Part shown: in pieces, positions 1 through 5,638 of the stretch
Layout: each line of letters begins with the position of its first letter
Numbering within the stretch: position 1 is the first letter of the stretch
From: DHVE2 group archaeon
Lineage (GTDB): Archaea > Thermoplasmatota > Thermoplasmata > Thermoplasmatales > Aciduliprofundaceae
NCBI GenBank assembly: GCA_026986135.1
Contig: JALSPD010000005.1
Span: 1 to 5,638, forward strand
Direction of reading: 5' to 3'
Length of the DNA stretch: 5,638 nt
Notes under the pieces: generated by a model
Databases searched by the model: none
The model's input: only the letters and a program-made list of their open reading frames with translations
What the model was told of the DNA's origin: nothing
Translations under genes and position numbers: made by a program

Positions 1-1834
1 CAACAAGATACACGTTATTCCCAGACTCCTTAAAATCGCTTGTAACTGCCTTTCGTATATCATCCAAAATTCCAACGGCCATAAGCACAACCGTTGGAGG
101 AATGTTTTTACCAAAGGCCTCGTTGTAAAAACTAACATTACCCGATACATACGGAGTTCCAAGTATCCTGGCACCTTCGCCAAGGGCTCTGCAGGATTCA
201 ACAAACTCTCCCATAATCTCCTCCCTCTCAGGATTACCAAAATTAAGGCAATCAGATAGACTGTGCGGCCTTGCCCCTACAGCTACAAGATTTCTCACCG
301 CTTCGTCAAGGGTATAAAGAGCACCCATGTAGGGATCTATTTTGGCTATATGTGGATTTGCCACTGTTGTTATGGCAATGCCCTTCCAGGAGTTGTGAAG
401 AGGCTTAATCACCGCTGCATCCCCATGGGATTCGTATCCAATTATACCCTGCAACGGCTTTATTACTGTGCGTCCCTGAACCTCATGATCGTACTGCCTT
501 ATGATCCACTCCTTACTTGCTATGTTAAAACTTCCTAGGAGCTTTAAGAATATCTCCCGATACCTGGGTTCTGGAGGAATTTCCTGAAGCGTCTTTTTCT
601 TTTTGATTTTGTAGGGTCTTTGATACTCCACCCCGGCAGTAACAAAATCAAGGGGTAAGTTCAAAACCTCTACACCATACCAAAATAGCCTTAAAGAGGC
701 CCCTTCAACTGTTTCCCCTATAACGCTCATTTCAACATCCCACTTTCTGCAAAGTTCCTTTAAAGATTCAAGATTGCCCTCTTCCACTGCAACAAGCATC
801 CTCTCCTGGGATTCACTCACCCATATTTCCCATGGTGCCATATCCTTCTCTTTTAGCAGAACCCGATCAAGATGGATATCCGCCCCCACACCACCAGCAT
901 GGCACATCTCACCTACAACGCTACCAAGACCACCTCCACCAAGATCCTTCATACCGTAGATTATCCCCAATTCATTGGCCTCAAGGATAAGATGTATTAG
1001 TGGTTCCTTAAGGATTGGATTTCCAAGCTGCACGGCCTGCTTTTCCTCCTCGCTCTTCTCATCCAGTATCTTTGATGCAAAATTAACCCCATGGATACCA
1101 TCCCTTCCTGTCCTTCCGCCAACCATAACCAGTTTTATTCCAGGCCTATCAACAACGCTCCTAACGATCTTATCCTTCCTCACTATCCCAATACATCCCG
1201 CATTAACCAGAATATTATTTACGTAATCTTCGTGAAAATAGGTGATGCCAGCAACGGTGGGTATGCCAACCCTGTTACCGTAATCTCTTATTCCAGACAC
1301 AACACCATTAAGCAGAAACCTTGGATGTTTTATTCCAGGATTGAGTTTACCCGAATAGTCTGGAGGTGCGAAGAAAAGTGGATCCACAAGTGCCACGGGT
1401 TTCGCACCCATGTTAAGAACATCCCTTATTATTCCTCCAACACCCGTAGCAGCACCACCGTATGGCTCCACTGCGCTTGGATGATTATGGCTCTCTATTT
1501 TGAACACATAAGCATACTCATCGGTGAATTCAACCACACCCGCATCATCCTGCATTACAACGATTGCATGTTCTGACGGAATCCCAAATATATATTTTTT
1601 CAGCACGGATTTTGAGGATTTGTATGAACAGTGCTCACTCCACCCCTGGGCAATTGCATGTATTTCCACATCTGTGGGATTTCTTCCAAGTTTTGTGAAA
1701 AATTGTTTTATTCTTCTCATCTCATCCAGGCTCAGTGCAAGACCCATTGCCTCATTAAGCTCCATAAGCTCACGATCATCGGCATGGAGTATGTCAATCT
1801 CATAAACCTTATCGGTTATTTCCCTGACCTTCAT
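1..1834 (-). CDS. purL: Phosphoribosylformylglycinamidine synthase subunit PurL (3' end cut off by window edge)
   Basis: Synthetase subunit of FGAM synthase, which converts FGAR, glutamine and ATP to FGAM in de novo purine synthesis in the cytoplasm; PurQ supplies ammonia and PurS bridges the two. The frame is open for 611 codons to base 1; small-type PurL proteins are usually about 600-770 residues, so the C-terminal part is probably missing. Visible signatures: GWSEHCSYKS at residues 64-73 (including the conserved His68), ESHNHPSAVEPYGGAATG at 114-131, GGRTGRDG at 239-246, KDLGGGGL at 296-303 and QYDHEVQG at 447-454. These follow the AIR-synthase (PurM-like) double-domain layout. The ATG at 1834 lies inside the purS stop (ATGA), with a GAGG/GAGGAG purine run just upstream at 1837-1842, so translation is probably coupled to purS. 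No frameshift or internal stop is seen. The protein is the short, PurS-dependent form, not the large single-chain enzyme of enterobacteria. Confidence 0.97.
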   Translation of the reverse strand, partial: MKVREITDKVYEIDILHADDRELMELNEAMGLALSLDEMRRIKQFFTKLGRNPTDVEIHAIAQGWSEHCSYKSSKSVLKKYIFGIPSEHAIVVMQDDAGVVEFTDEYAYVFKIESHNHPSAVEPYGGAATGVGGIIRDVLNMGAKPVALVDPLFFAPPDYSGKLNPGIKHPRFLLNGVVSGIRDYGNRVGIPTVAGITYFHEDYVNNILVNAGCIGIVRKDKIVRSVVDRPGIKLVMVGGRTGRDGIHGVNFASKILDEKSEEEKQAVQLGNPILKEPLIHLILEANELGIIYGMKDLGGGGLGSVVGEMCHAGGVGADIHLDRVLLKEKDMAPWEIWVSESQERMLVAVEEGNLESLKELCRKWDVEMSVIGETVEGASLRLFWYGVEVLNLPLDFVTAGVEYQRPYKIKKKKTLQEIPPEPRYREIFLKLLGSFNIASKEWIIRQYDHEVQGRTVIKPLQGIIGYESHGDAAVIKPLHNSWKGIAITTVANPHIAKIDPYMGALYTLDEAVRNLVAVGARPHSLSDCLNFGNPEREEIMGEFVESCRALGEGARILGTPYVSGNVSFYNEAFGKNIPPTVVLMAVGILDDIRKAVTSDFKESGNNVYLV

Positions 1835-2076
1835 ATCTCCTCAACCCTCACCTCATAATCGTGGATAACGGGATTGACAAACAGCTTTCGCACCATCTCC
1901 ACAACAACCTTCATACCTTCCTCCCTGGGGGAATCAAGGACAACCACATACTCTTTGGCTGTTCTCACATCCCTCACGGATTCAAAACCCAAAAGGTTAA
2001 GAGAGTGCTTTATGCTCTTTCCCTCTGGATCATCAACGCCTTCCTTTAAACGTACCACAATAGTCGCCTTCAGCAT
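1831..2076 (-). CDS. purS: Phosphoribosylformylglycinamidine synthase subunit PurS
   Basis: Small (81 aa) structural subunit of the PurLQS FGAM synthase complex. In characterised systems PurS dimers hold PurL and PurQ together and help pass ammonia from the glutaminase to the synthetase. The sequence has the family pattern: an N-terminal beta strand MLKATIVVRLKEGVDDPEGK, a central SLNLLGF helix end, then VRTAKEYVV and a C-terminal VNPVIHDYEV strand. Length matches the family (about 80-85 aa). It is first in the operon and its TGA overlaps the purL ATG by four bases. No Shine-Dalgarno sequence precedes its ATG; the CCATATACCACC immediately upstream is not purine-rich, which fits a leaderless or nearly leaderless mRNA started from the short divergent promoter at 2077-2112. 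PurQ is not in the window and could lie beyond purL or elsewhere. Confidence 0.95.
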   Translation of the reverse strand: MLKATIVVRLKEGVDDPEGKSIKHSLNLLGFESVRDVRTAKEYVVVLDSPREEGMKVVVEMVRKLFVNPVIHDYEVRVEEI

Positions 2077-2112
2077 GGTGGTATATGGAACTCATACTTA
2101 ATTGTTCACCCT
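2077..2112. promoter_or_regulatory. 36-base divergent promoter region between purS and the TPR gene
   Basis: Only 36 bases separate the two divergent ATGs. On the plus strand TATAT at 2082-2086 is centred 29 bases before the TPR ATG. On the minus strand an AATTAAGT-like box (about 2096-2103) is centred roughly 25 bases before the purS ATG. Archaeal TATA boxes usually sit about 25-28 bases before the transcription start, so both mRNAs would start within a few bases of their ATG. Neither start has a Shine-Dalgarno sequence, which agrees. The boxes are short and lack a clear purine-rich BRE, so the exact positions are inferred. Confidence 0.5.
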
Positions 2113-3009
2113 ATGAAAAAACTTAAATCCCTTGTAAAGTATCATAGTTGGATGACACAATACATTGAAATTGAAAGATATCTTGAGGAGTTGATTGAGG
2201 AGGGGAAATACAATGAGGCCATTTCAATAGCAAACTGGGAAATAAATCAATCAAAGGACAGAAATCTGATGGCTCTCCTTCTCTATGAAAAGGGGAAAGC
2301 GCTTTACTTTTCTGGCGATCAAATGGGAGCAATGGAGAGTATTAAGCAAGCGCATTCCCTCGTGGATGACATGGAAGAATCTGATTCCAAGTACGAGATG
2401 CTTTTCCATATTGCTGGTCTATATCTCATGGCTGGAGACATGGAGAATTCAAAAAGGATGTACCATACTGTACTTGGGAATTTACCTGAAAACAACCATT
2501 TTTATCTGGCTTCCCTGCATAACATAGGCGAAATATATAAAAGAGAGGACGATCTGAAAAATGCGGAGAAGTACTTCACCAGATGCTACAATCTATCCGT
2601 AAAGCACGGAGACAATTTTATGGCCGCTTACTCTGCTGAAAATCTGGCAGAACTATACGCGGTAAAGGGAGACAGGAAAAAAAGTGAAGAGTGGTTGAAA
2701 ATAGCTCTGCCACTATCCAGAAAAGCGGGGGAAAATCGCCTCGTACCCCTGATAGATCTTGCTCTTAGAATGCTAAAAGGAGAGAAAAATGAATACATTC
2801 TTGAAAGAGTTGAGGAGATAAAGAGACTTGGAACACACCATGCCCATGATATGGCTGATATGCTGCTGATTTTCTCTGTACTTCTAAAAAGGGAAGATGC
2901 AATAAAATATGTTAAAGAGGCAATCCTCATATACTCCGAAATAGGGGACGGATACATGGAAAAGAAAGGTATTGAATATCTGGAAACTCTTGAAAAAGAA
3001 GGTAAATAA
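2113..3009 (+). CDS. Tetratricopeptide-repeat (TPR) protein, function unknown
   Basis: A 298-residue soluble protein made almost wholly of paired helices in TPR register. Repeat-like units can be placed at about 18-50 (degenerate), 52-86, 94-125, 131-165, 171-205 and, more weakly, 246-280. The 131-165 unit (HNIGEIYKREDDLKNAEKYF) and the 171-205 unit (ENLAELYAVKGDRKKSEEWL) are the clearest, with the usual small/large residue pattern (G/A-x-x-Y, then A-x-x-Y/W). There is no signal peptide, membrane segment, DNA-binding or enzyme domain, so it is probably a cytoplasmic protein-binding scaffold; the partner cannot be read from the sequence. The ATG at 2113 is preferred because a TATA-like box lies 29 bases upstream; a second ATG at 2152 (Met14) is possible but has no better ribosome site. 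Its divergent neighbour is purS, but shared regulation is only a possibility. It stands alone as a transcription unit. Confidence 0.88.
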   Translation: MKKLKSLVKYHSWMTQYIEIERYLEELIEEGKYNEAISIANWEINQSKDRNLMALLLYEKGKALYFSGDQMGAMESIKQAHSLVDDMEESDSKYEMLFHIAGLYLMAGDMENSKRMYHTVLGNLPENNHFYLASLHNIGEIYKREDDLKNAEKYFTRCYNLSVKHGDNFMAAYSAENLAELYAVKGDRKKSEEWLKIALPLSRKAGENRLVPLIDLALRMLKGEKNEYILERVEEIKRLGTHHAHDMADMLLIFSVLLKREDAIKYVKEAILIYSEIGDGYMEKKGIEYLETLEKEGK

Positions 3010-3038
3010 TCTGCAGTAGCAATGCATAACACATAATA

Positions 3039-3060
3039 CCCTCCACGTAACCATAGAGGG
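3039..3060 (+). other. Short inverted repeat (possible hairpin) after the TPR gene
   Basis: CCCTC at 3039-3043 pairs with GAGGG at 3056-3060 around a 12-base loop, 30 bases after the TPR stop codon. It could help end or stabilise the 3' end of the TPR mRNA. There is no following T-run, the stem is only five pairs and the loop is large, so this may be chance. The rest of 3010-3070 shows no other feature. Confidence 0.2.
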
Positions 3061-3070
3061 AAACGCTTCC

Positions 3071-3085
3071 ACAAAATTTAAAAAC
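3071..3085 (+). promoter_or_regulatory. Archaeal TATA-box promoter of the tRNA-Val (and probably birA) transcript
   Basis: The stretch ACAAAATTTAAAAAC contains a good archaeal TATA box (TTTAAAAA, 3077-3084) preceded by an A-rich BRE-like segment. The box centre lies about 30 bases before the first base of the mature tRNA, which predicts a transcription start near 3105-3108 and a 5' leader of only a few bases to be removed by RNase P. No comparable box is seen between the tRNA and birA, so this is also the best candidate promoter for birA. Confidence 0.6.
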
Positions 3086-3110
3086 CAAATGCCTATTCCC
3101 ATACTACACA

Positions 3111-3184
<74 letters not shown>

Positions 3185-3199
3185 TTTAATTGTGGTTAA

Positions 3200-3204
3200 G
3201 GTGA
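3200..3204 (+). promoter_or_regulatory. Ribosome binding site that decides the birA start
   Basis: GGTGA (within AAGGTGA, 3198-3204) is complementary to the archaeal 16S 3' end and lies five bases before ATG at 3210. This favours 3210 over the in-frame GTG at 3192, which sits only seven bases after the tRNA and has no ribosome site of its own. Confidence 0.65.
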
Positions 3205-3209
3205 ATAAT

Positions 3210-3842
3210 ATGCGAGTTCTTCATTTCTCATCGGTGACATCCACCCAGGATATTGCGCGTATGATACTCAAGGAAAACACGGTTATCGTTGCGGATGAAC
3301 AGCGAAAAGGGCGAGGACGCAGAGGGAGAAAATGGATTTCTCCATTCGGCGGGCTCTGGTTCAGCATGGTGCTTAGATTCACCACCCCCCTAATTTCTCT
3401 ATGGGCTGCAGTGGCGGTGAGCATGGCCTTTGAAGAGCTCGGCTATGAGGTGAAGATAAAATGGCCGAACGACCTGATATACTACGGGAAAAAACTGGGC
3501 GGAATAGTGGCTGAGCACGTGGGCGATCTTGTTATTCTGGGAATAGGGATTAACCTTAAAAATCCAATTCCAGAGGAGATAAAGGATGTGGCAACAGGAA
3601 TACCCGAAGTGGAGAGGGATGAACTTCTACACCTAATCCTGAGCAATGTAGTAAAGATGGACGAATATAATATTCTGGCTGAATGGAGAAAAAGAAACAT
3701 CACCCTTGGTAAGAGGGTGTGTCTCTCCTCTGGAGAATGCGGATTTGCAAGGGATATTGCGGAGGATGGCGCCCTGATCATGATGACTGAAAAGGGAGAA
3801 ATAAGGATTTACGCTGAGGATATCATTCAAAGGGTGGATTAA
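3210..3842 (+). CDS. birA: Biotin-[carboxyl carrier protein] ligase, monofunctional
   Basis: Makes biotinyl-5'-AMP from biotin and ATP and transfers biotin to a lysine of a carrier domain, as in acyl-CoA or pyruvate carboxylase or a decarboxylase pump. The 210-residue protein shows the class-I biotin ligase motifs in order: TSTQD at 10-14, GRGRRGRKW at 34-42 (biotin/adenylate loop), KWPND at 84-88, KKLGGI at 94-99 (Lys95 matching the catalytic lysine of the family), GIGIN at 111-115, and a C-terminal small beta domain from about 165 (LGKRV, then AEDGAL and IYAEDI). There is no N-terminal winged helix, so unlike E. coli BirA it should not act as a repressor. The ATG at 3210 is chosen for its GGTGA site; a GTG at 3192 would add six residues. 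It follows tRNA-Val by 25 bases and probably shares its transcript. Its last 20 bases overlap the convergent exporter gene. The biotinylated target is not in the window. Confidence 0.95.
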   Translation: MRVLHFSSVTSTQDIARMILKENTVIVADEQRKGRGRRGRKWISPFGGLWFSMVLRFTTPLISLWAAVAVSMAFEELGYEVKIKWPNDLIYYGKKLGGIVAEHVGDLVILGIGINLKNPIPEEIKDVATGIPEVERDELLHLILSNVVKMDEYNILAEWRKRNITLGKRVCLSSGECGFARDIAEDGALIMMTEKGEIRIYAEDIIQRVD

Positions 3843-5638
3843 TCTCGGAATCGCTCCTGAGCAGATTGCGTAGGTCCATCCCCTCCTCAAGGAGTTTATT
3901 AACCATCTCCCTTGCTTCCTTTATCTTTCCCTTCTCAATCAATTCCTTTATCACGATGAGGCAGTAGTCACTGGAGATATGGTATCTGCACAGGGTGGCG
4001 TAATCACCTGTTTCCATTGCCCTTTTCACGGCGTTATGCACCTCATCCATACCGTGTTTCCTTCGGTAACGACTCCATAGAAGGAGAAGTGAGGGAAGCA
4101 CGAGAATGGCTGAGAGAAGGGAGAAGAATATGGAAAAGGAGAGTATGAGGGCAAAGTTGCTGAGGGGTGGAATGGTTGAAAGGGTGAGAATGCCAGTGGC
4201 CGCAATTGTCGTTGTGGATGCTCCAATCATTCCCTTGCCAAGGTTGCCTGTGGCGCGCAGGAGTGCCTGTGAGATACTGTGATATTTCCTGGTCTCCTCC
4301 ACAAATCTGTGAGTGATATGGATTCCATAATCCACCCCAAGACCCACGCAGAGGGATGCGATGGTGTTGGTCATCACATTGAGTGATATGCCAAGAGTGT
4401 ACATGAGAAGCCAGTTCCAGGTGACAACAAGAAGTATGGGTATGGCCGCTATGATCCCGAGGATAGGACTTCCTCTGGTTAAAACAAATAGAACAATTAG
4501 CATTAAGATTGCAGCACTAACCGATAGAGCAAGGGACCTCATCTGGTTCTCGTTGATCTCGTCTATGGATGCCTTCCCCACAATTGCATCCCCTGCAATA
4601 TCAACATGGACATACTTCCTAAGGGGCTCTGCATCCTCTTTCAATTCAGAGACGAGGGTATTTACTCTCTTAAGATCATGCGAATCCGTGTGTATAATGA
4701 ATATTGCCCTGTTCCCCTTCCACACCCCCGCAATCTCTGGCTCAAGCATGGTGTAAAGTTTGGTTATATTTCTGTCAGGGATACCATCTCCATCGGTGTC
4801 ACTTTCGTGGAATAACCTTACAAATGAGGCGTTGTACCCATACTCGCCCCTTCTGAGATTCGCCTTCTCCCTCATTATGCTCCATGGAGATATCGCGGGA
4901 TAATGATGAACAACGCATTCATCATCCTTCAACCTCTCTTCCACCTCCGCCATCGCCTTCAAAACTTTTGGATTACTGATATTTCCCTCCATGTAAATGT
5001 ACGAGATCTCCACACTTGCGTTGAAGTTCCTCTGGTAGTAATGGTAGTACTTCACAATCTCCGAATCCTGGGGTGCTAGGTCCTTCATATTGAACTCAGT
5101 GCTTATGCGGGATAGCGATAGTACCCCTGCGGTTGAGATTAGAACCGCGACGGCTATCACGATATACGGGTTCTTAAGCGCAATCCTTGCTCCAACCTGC
5201 GCAGGTTTGAACACAACCTCCCTGGGACCCTTTCTCTTTGTATCCACAAGCATATTGGCTGCTGGAAGGAATGTGTTCATCACCACGAAGGAGAAAAAGA
5301 GGCCGGCGGCTGCCAGAATCCCGAATCGTCTGAGATCCTCCATGCTTGACACGGTATTTGAAAGAAATCCAGCCATGGATGTGAGGGTTGTGAGAATAAG
5401 AGCACCACCTACCGAGGCAACGGTTATCTCGGTGGCCCTTCTTCTGCTCCGCGTGCTTCTCTCCTCCATGTATCTCAGGGTAACATAGATACCGTCATCA
5501 ATCCCTATACCAATGAGAAGAATTGGAACGGCGAGAAGTATTGGGTCAAAATCCCAGCCAACCATGGCGGCGAAGGCAAATAACCATACCAGAGCTATCA
5601 CCACAGCTGAGAGGGATAGAAGTACATGCCTCAAACTT
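3823..5638 (-). CDS. RND/MMPL-family membrane exporter (5' end cut off by window edge)
   Basis: Membrane transporter of the RND superfamily, closest in style to the MMPL/HAE3-type exporters of archaea and bacteria; substrate unknown. The frame stays open to the right edge. The TTG at 5634 falls in a membrane segment and is not the true start, so about the first 200-250 residues (TM1, first porter loop, TM2) are probably missing. Counting from that TTG, likely TM segments are 4-24, 31-48, 72-90, 105-128, 156-174, 370-386, 391-414, 422-439, 469-489 and 494-520. Proton-relay-type motifs occur in both halves: GIGIDDGIY (42-50) and GLGVDYGIH (431-439). The extracytoplasmic domain at about 175-365 contains DTDGDGIPD (279-287), a calcium-loop-like motif. 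A roughly 75-residue tail after the last TM is hydrophilic and helical. The TGA at 3823 lies inside the convergent birA gene. No partner gene or outer-membrane component is visible. Confidence 0.9.
   Translation of the reverse strand, partial: SLRHVLLSLSAVVIALVWLFAFAAMVGWDFDPILLAVPILLIGIGIDDGIYVTLRYMEERSTRSRRRATEITVASVGGALILTTLTSMAGFLSNTVSSMEDLRRFGILAAAGLFFSFVVMNTFLPAANMLVDTKRKGPREVVFKPAQVGARIALKNPYIVIAVAVLISTAGVLSLSRISTEFNMKDLAPQDSEIVKYYHYYQRNFNASVEISYIYMEGNISNPKVLKAMAEVEERLKDDECVVHHYPAISPWSIMREKANLRRGEYGYNASFVRLFHESDTDGDGIPDRNITKLYTMLEPEIAGVWKGNRAIFIIHTDSHDLKRVNTLVSELKEDAEPLRKYVHVDIAGDAIVGKASIDEINENQMRSLALSVSAAILMLIVLFVLTRGSPILGIIAAIPILLVVTWNWLLMYTLGISLNVMTNTIASLCVGLGVDYGIHITHRFVEETRKYHSISQALLRATGNLGKGMIGASTTTIAATGILTLSTIPPLSNFALILSFSIFFSLLSAILVLPSLLLLWSRYRRKHGMDEVHNAVKRAMETGDYATLCRYHISSDYCLIVIKELIEKGKIKEAREMVNKLLEEGMDLRNLLRSDSEINPPFE

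Noticed and set aside
1091..1576. Open frame of 161 codons on the plus strand
   Set aside because: It is wholly antisense to purL, whose conserved motifs occupy the minus strand. The translation has no family-like pattern and there is no ribosome site.
2628..3074. Open frame of 148 codons on the minus strand
   Set aside because: It lies opposite the TPR gene, which has clear repeats. The translation is serine- and phenylalanine-rich, as expected for the complement of Lys/Glu-rich coding.
3192..3194. GTG as the birA start codon
   Set aside because: It is in frame but only seven bases after the tRNA. ATG at 3210 has a well-placed GGTGA site, and the conserved domain starts right after it.
5090..5488. 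Open frame of 132 codons on the plus strand, and a similar one of 131 codons at 4361-4756
   Set aside because: Both are antisense to the exporter gene. Their runs of small and hydrophobic residues come from the complement of membrane-segment codons.
5632..5634. TTG as the start codon of the exporter
   Set aside because: It is the first possible start within the window only because the sequence ends there. The frame stays open to 5638 and the protein begins mid-domain, with half of the usual RND architecture missing.

Overview
The window looks archaeal, most probably euryarchaeal and possibly Thermoplasmata/DHVE2-like; that last placement is a guess from style, not from a diagnostic gene. The evidence is: A/T-rich TATA-type boxes about 22-30 bases before starts, genes with almost no 5' leader, GGTGA/GAGG-type ribosome sites inside operons, a tRNA gene with no encoded CCA, a short biotin ligase lacking a DNA-binding domain, and frequent AGA/AGG arginine and ATA isoleucine codons. 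Coding density is very high; the only gene-free gap above 40 bases is about 100 bases (3010-3110).

Left part (1-2076, minus strand): the purine genes purS and purL, overlapping by four bases (ATGA). PurL runs off the left edge after 611 codons. Together with PurQ, which is not in the window, these make FGAM synthase, the fourth step of de novo IMP synthesis.

Middle (2113-3009, plus strand): a soluble tetratricopeptide-repeat protein of unknown function, divergent from purS across only 36 bases that appear to hold both promoters.

Right-middle (3111-3842, plus strand): a tRNA-Val(GAC) gene with its own TATA box, followed 25 bases later by birA, a monofunctional biotin-protein ligase. The spacing suggests the two share one transcript.

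Right part (3823-5638, minus strand): the C-terminal three quarters or so of an RND/MMPL-type membrane exporter. It converges on birA and overlaps its 3' end by 20 bases. It carries a calcium-loop-like aspartate motif in its second extracytoplasmic domain and a helical cytoplasmic tail.

The genes are mostly housekeeping and do not form one pathway. I see no mobile element, CRISPR array, phage gene or recognisable defence system. The most interesting items are the tRNA-birA arrangement, the 36-base divergent promoter, and the unusual parts of the exporter.
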